A stretch of 29,242 nucleotides of DNA from an uncultured Christensenella sp. (lineage in GTDB: Bacteria > Bacillota > Clostridia > Christensenellales > Borkfalkiaceae). Positions 18,601 to 25,542 of this stretch are shown here, in pieces. The stretch is from the NCBI GenBank assembly GCA_910586365.1, contig CAJUGP010000027.1:1-29242 (forward strand), given 5' to 3'. The position numbers were made by a program, and so were the translations under genes. The notes beneath the pieces are model-generated. The model made no database searches, had not been told where the DNA came from, and worked only from the letters and a program-made list of their open reading frames with translations. Every line of letters begins with the position of its first letter. Position 1 is the first letter of the stretch.

Positions 18601-19123
18601 CCACTCGTTTACCGCTCCCAAAGACGGACTTTATATCGTCACGTTTTCAAACGGAAACGCCATGCTCAACGTGTCCGATCCTTCCATCCGCTACGTGTTC
18701 GATTACGCCACAAACGTGTACCGCGTCGTGCTCAATCGGGGCGAGAAATTTGCGTTCTCCCTTTCGAGCAGCGGAAACACCTTCCCCGTAAGCTATGCTT
18801 ACACCTTTACGTGGAACGAGATGCCTGCCGAGGGATCGAAAGACCTGCCCGAAGAAGCAACGCTCGGAGCCGTTACCCTGAATCTGAAAAAAGGCGAAGA
18901 GCATTACTTCGTTATCCAAGACAAAACGGGGTACAGCGTCAATTTCAACGCAGGAAACTTTATCATTTACGATTTAGGCGCAAGCTCGTTTAACGACGAT
19001 CGGCGTAAAGATGAGTATGTAGTACAGAGCGGCGACACGATCGCGGCATCGGACTTCACGCCGAGAATGCACCTCGTCGTCGTTGCGACGGAAGATTGCT
19101 CGGTGCGGATCACCTTCGCATAA
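15638..19123 (+). CDS. Giant multidomain surface lipoprotein
   Basis: The 1161-residue lipoprotein has a lipobox LAAC (C27). Two prealbumin-like domains follow (about 38-120 and 130-200), then PPC-like beta-sandwich regions (about 270-500). A segment near 560-675 ends YPLDDTLKEFL ... YLFSAYYYDDG, matching the shared lipoprotein module. From about 686 to the end come roughly five beta-sandwich repeats, two beginning GDGTxAxPYE, with recurring D-G-x-Y-x-[IV]-x-F/L strands. There is no cell-wall sorting signal, so anchoring is by lipid. AGGA lies upstream of the start. It is followed by a terminator. Likely a long extracellular adhesive or scaffold protein (inference); no enzyme motif was recognised. 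Confidence 0.88.
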   Translation: MKKFKKAAVFLTALFALTLSAGVLAACGKEGEKPNKEAYYNVTVLCEEQPVSGAEVTFQNTENEENAPQSFRTGDDGVAHADIPRAEYLVTVTDGIPEGFGMAEQDGYYTANEGRNFTIELVPAVKEDTVSYTVSIVAPEGSNAAVSNRQIIYAESISGDQRIIGTTQADGTAQVDVPKTGYLFVNPPTGYNYDRDYTGNSQRQSPYKINRNGGSMTFRLLRENNLRFENAMTDEEKNTFANTIGSTVFREAALGTDSKPGRAGYEFSVTLKAGETQFFTMRAAINDNYTLFTNKPDDCTLKLLNSSYDVTNGEAFTAPKSLGVTLTCTKNANFTFSLTAGDRETTIRYVILQPEDRNETRIETTGIFNLTIQEKIPVLISFRPAESGKYQFAVMTEGNFVMHNIYSRYADSPTNPTPPSSGDDQTISYNGIFEFNIKDDTLYYKDSKGNIDKTKPTDAEWLLRIFTNDNAAYPLPIQVKIERIGDADEGRKYNFVDAEEPAAGELTQAEKPNGTPKAIGVYKSAPRIVKSADGKYRLNAENGPIVFVKLQGNIPPYYSDAVFESLDSSGVSPYRFNVTTEEDMKDPTAPYTLRDYTRLLRGYKSYDNDGNPTDKDAYNEYYLKYVNADGMYPLDDTLKEFLTLFSASASAWISGFGSYTNDSLYLFSAYYYDDGTPLPEPVPSKGDGTQANPYELEIGSFSVKVTAGTPVYLKYVEDGIVEITAAGATVSASPVTAGETVTLTATESKTYIVTVNYVPGTNKANPIAVSDGDELEEIGTDGVWYAYTAQEDGIYEIAFSSSSVNVFGEDGMSADLSGMLLKAGKTVLFRLTAEEGTASTNVNIVKSAVNAVVPDRGDGTKATPYEITQTGLYAAVYTEDTVYYTVTAKGRYILSAEDDNLRIVYNGGVYEKYVYLSIEVDESPVSFSVASLGGADTLYFTLADKLGYDEDHAIEIVMKATDTSVTGRVSIEGVYSDQQHTTVGDLVYHSFTAPKDGLYIVTFSNGNAMLNVSDPSIRYVFDYATNVYRVVLNRGEKFAFSLSSSGNTFPVSYAYTFTWNEMPAEGSKDLPEEATLGAVTLNLKKGEEHYFVIQDKTGYSVNFNAGNFIIYDLGASSFNDDRRKDEYVVQSGDTIAASDFTPRMHLVVVATEDCSVRITFA

Positions 19124-19137
19124 CGCACGATCACACG

Positions 19138-19172
19138 AAAAAAGCGTTCGGAACATTCCGAACGCTTTTTTT
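19138..19172. terminator. Bidirectional terminator between convergent genes
   Basis: An 11-base-pair stem (19143-19153 with 19156-19166, arms AGCGTTCGGAA / TTCCGAACGCT, 2-base centre) is flanked by A-run and T-run. It serves the plus-strand lipoprotein gene and the minus-strand isocitrate dehydrogenase gene, whose stop is at 19191. Confidence 0.92.
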
Positions 19173-19190
19173 ATTCTCTTTTTTCGACAA

Positions 19191-20402
19191 TCAGGCGCGT
19201 TCGAGCCGCGACGCGACCGCGTGCAAAAATTCTTCGGACGAAAGCTTGCGGGGCGTAACGCCCTCGCGGGAAAAGAGCGGAATAAGGTCGCCCGTCATCT
19301 CCCCCTCTTCGATCGTCGCCACGCAGGCGGCTTCCAGTCGTTTGGCAAATACGCACAGCTCCGCAATGCCGTCCAACTCGCCGCGCTTGCAAAGCGCGCC
19401 CGTCCAGGCAAAGATCGTCGCCACCGAGTTGGTGGAGGTTTCTTCCCCTTTCAGGTACTTGTAGTAATGCCGCGTCACCGTGCCGTGCGCCGCCTCGTAT
19501 TCGTAATTCCCGTCGGGCGATACGAGCACGGAGCTCATCATCCCGAGCGAGCCGTACGCCGTGGCGACCATATCGCTCATCACGTCGCCGTCGTAATTCT
19601 TACACGCCCACAAAATGCCGCCCTCCGAACGCACGATGCGCGCGACGGCGTCGTCGATAAGCGTATATAAATACCACAGTCCGTTCTCTTCAAACGCCTT
19701 TTCGTACTGCATAAACACTTCGGCAAAAATCTGCTTAAAGCGCCCGTCGTACTGTTTGGAAATGGTGTCCTTCGTCGCAAAGAGAACGGGCAAATTACAA
19801 TCGAGCGCATAACGGAAACACGAATGCGCGAACGATGCGATCGAATCGTCGCTGTTGTGCATCGCCTGCGCCACGCCGCCCGAAACGGCGAAATCATGCA
19901 CGAGCGTCTTTTTGATCACCTTCCCCGCGGCGTCCTCGCGCACGAGATACACCTTCTCGCCCGAAGCGACCTCTTCGTCCACCGCGGAATAAACGTCGCC
20001 GTAGGCATGGCGGGCAAGCACGATGGGCTGTTTCCAACCGGGCACGTACGAACGGATGCCCTTGCACAGAATGGGCGCGCGGAACACCGTGCCGTCGAGA
20101 ATGCGGCGGATCGTGCCGTTGGGACTTTTCCACATTTTTTTAAGGCTGTATTCCTCCATGCGCTGCAAGTTGGGCGTGATCGTGGCGCATTTTACGGCTA
20201 CACCGTATTTTTTCGCGGCAAGCGCGCTCTCCTTCGTCACCTCGTCGTCGGTCCGATCGCGGTTTTCAAGCCCCAAATCATAATATTCCGTTTTCAGCTC
20301 GACGTACGGTTCGATCAAGATTTTTTTGATCTCTTTCCAAAGGATACGGGTCATTTCGTCGCCGTCCATCTCCACGAGCGGCGTTTTCATTTTAATCTTC
20401 AA
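19191..20402 (-). CDS. icd: NADP-dependent isocitrate dehydrogenase (eukaryotic-like type)
   Basis: The 403-residue protein matches the dimeric eukaryotic-type NADP-IDH subfamily. It oxidises isocitrate to 2-oxoglutarate, making NADPH and 2-oxoglutarate for glutamate synthesis. Visible signatures are PLVEMDGDEMTRI near the N-terminus, KSPNGTIRRILDGTVFR (92-108) for substrate binding, ARHAYGDVY (130-138) with the catalytic Tyr, IDDAVA, the metal-binding NYDGDVMSD and the NADP-region EAAHGTVTRHY. Length is normal. The start is TTG: AGAGGTG lies about 5 bases upstream, while it is too far from the internal ATG 12 bases downstream. No other TCA-cycle gene is in the window. A promoter lies in the end of ddl. 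Confidence 0.96.
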   Translation of the reverse strand: MKIKMKTPLVEMDGDEMTRILWKEIKKILIEPYVELKTEYYDLGLENRDRTDDEVTKESALAAKKYGVAVKCATITPNLQRMEEYSLKKMWKSPNGTIRRILDGTVFRAPILCKGIRSYVPGWKQPIVLARHAYGDVYSAVDEEVASGEKVYLVREDAAGKVIKKTLVHDFAVSGGVAQAMHNSDDSIASFAHSCFRYALDCNLPVLFATKDTISKQYDGRFKQIFAEVFMQYEKAFEENGLWYLYTLIDDAVARIVRSEGGILWACKNYDGDVMSDMVATAYGSLGMMSSVLVSPDGNYEYEAAHGTVTRHYYKYLKGEETSTNSVATIFAWTGALCKRGELDGIAELCVFAKRLEAACVATIEEGEMTGDLIPLFSREGVTPRKLSSEEFLHAVASRLERA

Positions 20403-20432
20403 GCGAGCACCTCTTTGTGTTTTCTCGCTCTT

Positions 20433-20462
20433 ATTATATCATTTTTTCAACGCCGTTTGCAA
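20433..20462 (-). promoter_or_regulatory. Probable icd promoter
   Basis: On the minus strand, TTGCAA (20457-20462) and a perfect TATAAT (20433-20438) are 18 bases apart. The -35 box lies inside the 3' end of ddl. The leader would be about 25 bases. Confidence 0.65.
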
Positions 20463-21538
20463 CTCTTTGCGCCCGAAAAAACCGCCGTGTTCAAAATCCC
20501 CGAGCAAACCGTCGTCTTTTCTTCGCGGCGGGAGCGCATGGCGTCTTCGACAAGCTCGCATAAAAACGCGCGCGCCTGCGTCAGCTTCTCCCCGAACAGA
20601 TAACAGGCAAGCGAACCGGGCACGGTATTCAGCTCGTTAAAATACACCTCTTTGCCCGAAACGAGAAAATCCGCGCGCACCACGCCGCGCACGCCGAACG
20701 CGCCGTAAAGCTTGCGCACGCAATCCTTGATTTTTTCCGCCGTCTTTTTGTCTAAATCGGCAGGCAGCGCGCTGCGCCGTTCGCCGCCGCCCTCGTATTT
20801 TTCGGAAAAGGTTAAAATATCGCCGTCCGAAAAGACTTCTTCGCATTCGGAAACGATGATCGCGCCGTCTTTCCGATACGCGGCGCAGTTGATATCGCGC
20901 TTATCGGGCAGATAGCGTTCGGCTAAAACGGTATCGTCTAAACGGTAAGCGTATTCCAACGCTTTTTCAAGCTCCTCTTCGGTCTGCGCGATTTTGATGC
21001 CGATGCTCGAACCGAGCCGCGCGGGCTTTACGATCAAAGGAAATCCGACCGCCGCCGCGCCTTCCGTTCCCTCGCCTTCATGCAGCGCGGCGGAAGGCAA
21101 AACGGGAATATGCAGCCCTTCCGCTGCGATTTTCGAGAGCGTTTTATCCATAAACACCGCCGAAACTTCCGTATCGGGCGAAGCGCTTACGATGGAATGA
21201 TAGCGCAGCAACGCCGAAAGCGTGCCGTCCTCGCCCATGCCGCCGTGACAGCAGTTGAGGGCGCAGTCGATCTGCGCAACCGTCTTTTTGGGTTTGCCCG
21301 CGCGCACGAGCCGCCCCGTCTGAAATTCGACGGCGTGCTTGCGCTGCGGCGCGTATGTACGGAAATAATCCACGCGCATCATCTCGGGCGAAGTGTAAAA
21401 AAGACGATCTTCCCCGAAGTAAACGGGTACGACGCGGTATCCCGCTCCCTTTAAGAGATTGGCGGCGAACGTGCCCGTGATGATCGAAATTTCGCGCTCG
21501 TTCGATTTTCCGCCGAAAAATACAGCGATTGTTTTCAT
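20447..21538 (-). CDS. ddl: D-alanine-D-alanine ligase
   Basis: The 363-residue ATP-grasp enzyme joins two D-alanines for peptidoglycan stem peptides. Signatures are FFGGKSNEREISI near the start, CHGGMGEDG (97-105), LGSSIGIKI (176-183), RADF (288-291) and FNELNTVPGS (300-309), where Glu and Asn bind magnesium. The segment after GEDG (TLSALLRYHSIVSASPD) departs from the usual Q-G-x-L-E-x-x-x-I-P-Y-x-G. ATG at 21538 begins at the conserved strand; an upstream in-frame TTG (21556) lies within a hairpin. The start follows eight T and has only GGGG as a weak ribosome site inside that hairpin. It is next to a MurF-like gene, as is common. Confidence 0.93.
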   Translation of the reverse strand: MKTIAVFFGGKSNEREISIITGTFAANLLKGAGYRVVPVYFGEDRLFYTSPEMMRVDYFRTYAPQRKHAVEFQTGRLVRAGKPKKTVAQIDCALNCCHGGMGEDGTLSALLRYHSIVSASPDTEVSAVFMDKTLSKIAAEGLHIPVLPSAALHEGEGTEGAAAVGFPLIVKPARLGSSIGIKIAQTEEELEKALEYAYRLDDTVLAERYLPDKRDINCAAYRKDGAIIVSECEEVFSDGDILTFSEKYEGGGERRSALPADLDKKTAEKIKDCVRKLYGAFGVRGVVRADFLVSGKEVYFNELNTVPGSLACYLFGEKLTQARAFLCELVEDAMRSRREEKTTVCSGILNTAVFSGAKSCKRR

Positions 21539-21582
21539 AAAAAAAATACCCCGCAAAAGAATTTTTCATCTTTTGTGAGGTA
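21539..21582 (-). terminator. Intrinsic terminator-like hairpin abutting the ddl start codon
   Basis: On the minus strand, a 14-position stem (21569-21582 with 21547-21560; 13 pairs, one mismatch, one wobble) with an 8-base loop is followed by eight T and then directly by the ddl ATG. It could end the murF operon, act as an attenuator of ddl, or hide the weak ribosome site. Confidence 0.7.
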
Positions 21583-21608
21583 CAACGAATTTTTCTTACG
21601 CCTATACT

Positions 21609-21769
21609 GTCATTCCGAGCTGGTCGAGGAATCCCAAAAAGATGTTTCGACTTCGCTCAACATGACGGGAAACCGATCCGTTCCGCTCAACATGACAGAA
21701 AACCGATCCGTTCCGCTCAACATGAAGACGGCTTAATCATTCGCTCAAAACGACAGGACTTTTCAGAAT
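21609..21769. repeat. Interspersed and tandem repeats between murF and ddl
   Basis: GTCATTCCGAGC...GTCGAGGAATC at 21609-21633 is in inverted orientation to the element at 81-142. It is followed by a 30-base tandem repeat starting AACCGATCCGTTCCGCTCAA (21671-21700 and 21701-21730), with a partial degenerate copy before it, each with a CTCAACATGA core. No coding sequence was seen here. Confidence 0.8.
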
Positions 21770-23386
21770 TTAATAAATATCGGGCAGATCGTTAAGGAAC
21801 AGCACGCAGTCGCCCGCTTGCAGATGCTCCGCCAGATACTCCTGCGCCTTCGCAAGCATGGGCACGGTTACAAGCCTGTTTTCGTCGCCTCCTGACGCCA
21901 TGTAGCCGTCGCGCACCGCCCGCACGAGCGTTTCGCCGACGAGCACCACGTTCAAGCCTGCAAGCTCTTCTCCGAGCTTTGCGTTGGCTTGCTCTTCCAT
22001 TTCGCCAAGCTCTACCAACCCCGGAGTGACGACGTACTTTCCGCCTTCAAACAGACGCAGCACTTCGAGCGCGCACCGCGCGCCCTCGACGTTGGAGTTA
22101 TACGCGTCGTCGAGCACGGTTACGCCGTTCGCGCCCTCGATCCGCTGCAAACGGTGCTCTACTGGCACGATCCTCTCGATCCCCCCCGCGATCTCGCCCA
22201 CGCTCATGCCGAGCGAAAAACAGAGCGCGGCGGCAAGTGCGATATCCTCGGCGCAGTGTCTGCCCAACAGCTTGGTTTTAACGGGCACGGCGACGCTGCC
22301 GATCCGCAGATCGAACGACGTGCCGTCGGGGCGCAGCACGATATTCTCGGCGGCGAAATCCCTTCCGCACAGCAGCACGCCCTCGCCGTCCTTCATGCCT
22401 TCGGCGCTTTCGCCGAGGACGATATGCGAACAAGCTTGCGCCAACACGCCTTTTTCGCGGCGGATATTTTCAAGCGATCCGAACGTTTCGAGGTGCTGCG
22501 CGCACACACCCGTTACCACGCCGTGCGAAGGACGCACCATTTCGCACAGTTCCCGAATGTCGCCCGTATACCGCGCGCCCATTTCGGCAAGAAAGATTTC
22601 GCAGTCCAACCCCTTTTCGTTTACCGTGCGCGCAATGCCGAGCGGCGTATTGTACGACGCAGGCGTGGCGATCACCGAAAAGCGTTCCGAAAGAATGGTC
22701 GCGGCAAAGTTTTTCACGCTCGTTTTGCCGAAGCTGCCCGTAATGCCCACTTTAATGCAAGCGCTTTGCGCGAGTGCTTTTTGCGCTTTTTTCACAAAAT
22801 ATCTGCCGCGCGGAAGCTCGTAAACGTTGCAGATCGCACCCGCAAGCACGAGCGTAAGCGGCGCGAGCAGGGGCACGAGCGCAAGCGGCACGAACCGCAG
22901 CAAATACAGCCATTTGAGGTCCGCCCATGCGGCGAGCGCGCACATTCCGAAACAAAGCCCCGTGCCGAGGGCGGCGTTCAAGAGAAACTCGCAAACGGCA
23001 AGGCGGATCAAGCGGGGCGTTACCGCCGTCTTTACTTTAAGCGCATACTTTTCTTCGGTGAGATAATACAGCAAAAACAGGAAGAAAAACGGCGCAAGCG
23101 CAACGAGATTCGCCCCCCTGTATCCGAGAAAGGAAAAACAAACGTTGAAGAGCGCGACGAGCAGAACGAGCGAAAGCCCCAAAAGCTCCGCGCGCTGGCG
23201 CGTAATGTTGCCGCGGCGGAAGTACCACTTCAAAAACGCGCCGCCCTTATAGTGCTCCTGCTGCATCACGCCGAGCAGCCGTTTGAACACGGCGAACGAA
23301 AAACAGCCGACGAAGATTCCGCCCGCAACAAGACTTAACGCGAGCGGCGCCGAAAACGATACGTTCAGCAGCGATAATAAAGTCAT
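21770..23386 (-). CDS. murF: Membrane-anchored MurF-like Mur ligase
   Basis: The 538-residue protein has about five TM segments (12-34, 67-88, 92-109, 125-152, 160-184) before the Mur ligase central domain. The P-loop is GITGSFGKTS (214-223). LAEMGARYTGDI, then HLETFGSLENI...K, and HRLQRIEG...VLDDAYNSN match MurF, which adds D-Ala-D-Ala to the UDP-MurNAc tripeptide. The usual N-terminal UDP-binding domain is absent and replaced by the membrane region. ddl, making its dipeptide substrate, is the next gene. The ATG overlaps the hydrolase stop by 4 bases (ATGA), with GAGGAG upstream. Whether it is the main MurF of the cell or a paralogue acting at the membrane cannot be decided here. Confidence 0.85.
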   Translation of the reverse strand: MTLLSLLNVSFSAPLALSLVAGGIFVGCFSFAVFKRLLGVMQQEHYKGGAFLKWYFRRGNITRQRAELLGLSLVLLVALFNVCFSFLGYRGANLVALAPFFFLFLLYYLTEEKYALKVKTAVTPRLIRLAVCEFLLNAALGTGLCFGMCALAAWADLKWLYLLRFVPLALVPLLAPLTLVLAGAICNVYELPRGRYFVKKAQKALAQSACIKVGITGSFGKTSVKNFAATILSERFSVIATPASYNTPLGIARTVNEKGLDCEIFLAEMGARYTGDIRELCEMVRPSHGVVTGVCAQHLETFGSLENIRREKGVLAQACSHIVLGESAEGMKDGEGVLLCGRDFAAENIVLRPDGTSFDLRIGSVAVPVKTKLLGRHCAEDIALAAALCFSLGMSVGEIAGGIERIVPVEHRLQRIEGANGVTVLDDAYNSNVEGARCALEVLRLFEGGKYVVTPGLVELGEMEEQANAKLGEELAGLNVVLVGETLVRAVRDGYMASGGDENRLVTVPMLAKAQEYLAEHLQAGDCVLFLNDLPDIY

Positions 23387-24075
23387 TTGAAAAACTCCTC
23401 TGCCGCCAAATTAAAGGCAAGCGGGTCGTCGAGATGCGCAAAATGTCCGCAGCCGTCCATGATGTAAAGCGAACTGTTCTGCACGCACGCCGTATAGATA
23501 CGCGCCGACGATACGGGCGTCTGCGTATCGTTCGCGCCGTTTACGAAGAGGACGGGGCGGGCGATTTTGCATGCGTCCGCGCGCAGGTCTTCGTTGACGA
23601 TTTTTTTATAGCTTTCGCGCATGACGGGCGAAAGGGTGCGGTACTCCTCGCTGCCGAAATGTTTTTGGGCGTACTTCGGCGCGATTCTCTTCATGATCTG
23701 ATACGTTTTCACGCGCACGCGGTATTGGAGCGTCCGTTTCGGAACGATCCCCGCGCAGCCGCACAGAACGGCGCGGTCGAACACGTTTCCGCGCGAAAGA
23801 CACTTCACAGCCACCCTTCCGCCGAAGGAATGGGCGATAACGTGCGGGTATTCCACGCCGACTTCTCTCAGCCAATTTAAGAGCCAATCGGCGTAATCGC
23901 CCACCGAATAGGGTTGCGTCAGTTCGCCGCCTTCGCCGAACCCCGGAAAGTCGGGCGCGGTCACGCGGTAATAACGCGAAAAATATTCGATTTGCGGATA
24001 AAAGCTCTCCTTACTCGAAAGATAACCGTGTAAAAACACAAGGTCTTTGCCCTTGCCGCAACGGATATAATTCAA
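23383..24075 (-). CDS. Alpha/beta hydrolase
   Basis: The 230-residue protein has the alpha/beta-hydrolase fold signatures: an oxyanion segment VFLHGYLSS (13-21), a nucleophile elbow AHSFGG with S83 (Ala in place of the first Gly), the acid D183 in GANDTQTP and H211 in GCGHFAH. The substrate is unknown. Two starts fit: GTG at 24084 and TTG at 24075. TTG is preferred because AAGGAG sits 8 bases before it and it forms a 4-base TTGA overlap with the rimI stop, the same style as the other junctions. It is translationally linked to rimI and the murF-like gene, hinting at an envelope role (inference). Confidence 0.88.
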   Translation of the reverse strand: MNYIRCGKGKDLVFLHGYLSSKESFYPQIEYFSRYYRVTAPDFPGFGEGGELTQPYSVGDYADWLLNWLREVGVEYPHVIAHSFGGRVAVKCLSRGNVFDRAVLCGCAGIVPKRTLQYRVRVKTYQIMKRIAPKYAQKHFGSEEYRTLSPVMRESYKKIVNEDLRADACKIARPVLFVNGANDTQTPVSSARIYTACVQNSSLYIMDGCGHFAHLDDPLAFNLAAEEFFK

Positions 24076-24512
24076 TCCTTCCACTCCTTGACCATGACGA
24101 GCGCGTCCTCGCCGTCGGGATAATAGCGCGAACGGGCATACAGTCCCCGAAACCCGCGTTTCAGATAAAGCAGCATTGCCGCACGGTTGGAAACGCGCAC
24201 TTCGAGAAACACCCTCTGCACGCCCCGCCGCCGCGCTTCTTCCGTAAGATCGTCGAGGATCTTTCCGCCCCGTCCGCAGCGCCGATACATTTCCGCCGTT
24301 GCGATGAGCTGAATTTCCGCCTCGTCCCCCACGACGCTCATGCCGCCGTACGCCGCGAGCGCGCCGTCCTCTTCCAACAGCGAACCGAAAAATTTACCGC
24401 CGAGGAAGGACTCCGCCAGCATGCGCTGCGACCAGCATTCGGTCGGAAAACATTCCTTTTCCAACGCGGCGATCGCGCTCAGATCCTCGTACGTCCAGGC
24501 TCTTCCGTTCAT
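24072..24512 (-). CDS. rimI: Ribosomal protein S18 N-terminal acetyltransferase (RimI-like)
   Basis: The 146-residue GNAT-fold protein has the acetyl-CoA loop RRCGRGG (77-83), FLEVRVSNRAAMLLYLKRGF (102-121) and the C-terminal RSRYYPDGEDALVMVK, all typical of RimI. RimI acetylates the N-terminal alanine of S18 in well-studied species and is often encoded with tsaB and tsaE, as here. The ATG overlaps the tsaB stop by 4 bases (ATGA). Cytoplasmic, normal length. Confidence 0.93.
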   Translation of the reverse strand: MNGRAWTYEDLSAIAALEKECFPTECWSQRMLAESFLGGKFFGSLLEEDGALAAYGGMSVVGDEAEIQLIATAEMYRRCGRGGKILDDLTEEARRRGVQRVFLEVRVSNRAAMLLYLKRGFRGLYARSRYYPDGEDALVMVKEWKD

Positions 24513-25099
24513 CGCTTTTCCTCCGCCGAAGATTTACGCAGATACAGCGCGCGCAGCTCTTGCGCGTCGCCTGCCGCCGCGGCATGCGTGCGCGCGGCTT
24601 GCATCAGCCCGACGCCGATCTCGACGATACGGCTTTCTACGGCAAGCGGTTTCGCCGATAAAAAACGGTATCCCTCGTCGCGGTAGGCATCGAGTTCGCG
24701 CTCCGCCAAAAAACAGGGCTGCTCCGCCGCGCCGTTTCGGGAAGCGCGGGCGTAATAATTCCCGTGCCCCGCATCGACCAAACACAAAATCCGTTCCGTT
24801 TCAGCGTATGCGAGCAAATCGAAAGAGGTGAGCGCAAGCGCTTTTTTCCCGAGCGCGAAACAAAGCCCCTTCGCCGTTGCAATGCCGATCCGGATGCCCG
24901 TAAACGATCCCGGTCCCGTAACGCATGCGATAAAGTCGGCGTCCTGCGCCGCCAAACCTGTTTCGCGCAAGACTCCGTCTACGGCGTCCATTAAACACAC
25001 GCTCGTCACGCCCTCGACTGCCCGCCGCGCTTCTTTTTCTTCGTTTACCGCCGCGACGCACGCCGTGCCGCCGCTCGTATCGATCGCAAGAAATTTCAA
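24509..25099 (-). CDS. tsaB: tRNA t6A biosynthesis protein TsaB
   Basis: The 196-residue protein has an ASKHA-fold N-terminus MKFLAIDTSG and the motif GPGSFTGIRIG (62-72) typical of TsaB. TsaB partners TsaD and TsaE in making N6-threonylcarbamoyladenosine at position 37 of ANN-decoding tRNAs. The start is TTG, overlapping the tsaE stop by 4 bases (TTGA), with GGGAG about 10 bases upstream. tsaD is not in the window. Confidence 0.94.
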   Translation of the reverse strand: MKFLAIDTSGGTACVAAVNEEKEARRAVEGVTSVCLMDAVDGVLRETGLAAQDADFIACVTGPGSFTGIRIGIATAKGLCFALGKKALALTSFDLLAYAETERILCLVDAGHGNYYARASRNGAAEQPCFLAERELDAYRDEGYRFLSAKPLAVESRIVEIGVGLMQAARTHAAAAGDAQELRALYLRKSSAEEKR

Positions 25100-25497
25100 A
25101 AACGTATCTCCCGCGCGGTTTCGCCGCGCTTGATAATTTCTACCGTTTTACAATCGTCGGGCAGCAATCTTGCGATATGCTCGCTCCATTCCACCAAACA
25201 TATTTTGCCGAGATCGAAATAATCGGCAAAACCCAAAGAAAACGCCTGTTCTTCGCTTTCGACGCGGTAACAGTCGAAGTGGAAGAGCCTACCCTCGTAA
25301 TCGTTGATATAAGCGTACGTGGGGCTTGTGACCTCGCAGCTTATCCCCAACCCCTTTGCGATACCCTTGGCGATATGCGTTTTTCCCGCGCCCATTTCGC
25401 CATGAAGCAACACCGTATCGCCCTGCGCCAGCGTTTTGGCGTAGTCCTTTGCCCAACGATAGGTTTCCTCTTCCGATCCTGATAAAAAAACTGCCAT
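25096..25497 (-). CDS. tsaE: tRNA t6A biosynthesis ATPase TsaE
   Basis: The 133-residue P-loop ATPase has Walker A GEMGAGKT (33-40), then TSPTYAYIN, HFDCYR (73-78) and a C-terminal LVEWSE, the TsaE pattern. TsaE drives ATP-dependent cycling of the TsaB-TsaD complex. It is first in the tsaE-tsaB-rimI-hydrolase-murF operon. The ATG lies only 8 bases after the -10 box, leaving essentially no leader and no Shine-Dalgarno. Confidence 0.95.
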   Translation of the reverse strand: MAVFLSGSEEETYRWAKDYAKTLAQGDTVLLHGEMGAGKTHIAKGIAKGLGISCEVTSPTYAYINDYEGRLFHFDCYRVESEEQAFSLGFADYFDLGKICLVEWSEHIARLLPDDCKTVEIIKRGETAREIRF

Positions 25498-25505
25498 ACG
25501 CGGTT

Positions 25506-25534
25506 ATTATACCGCATACGGCAGAATTTTGCAA
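25506..25534 (-). promoter_or_regulatory. Promoter of the tsaE operon
   Basis: On the minus strand, TTGCAA (25529-25534) and TATAAT (25506-25511) are 17 bases apart. The expected start point (about 25499) is within 1-3 bases of the tsaE ATG at 25497, implying a leaderless or nearly leaderless mRNA. Confidence 0.8.
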
Positions 25535-25542
25535 ATAAATTT

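Noticed and set aside
21989..23338. Long plus-strand open frames opposite the murF-like gene
   Set aside because: The minus strand encodes clear Mur ligase motifs; the opposite frames are Arg/His-rich shadows.
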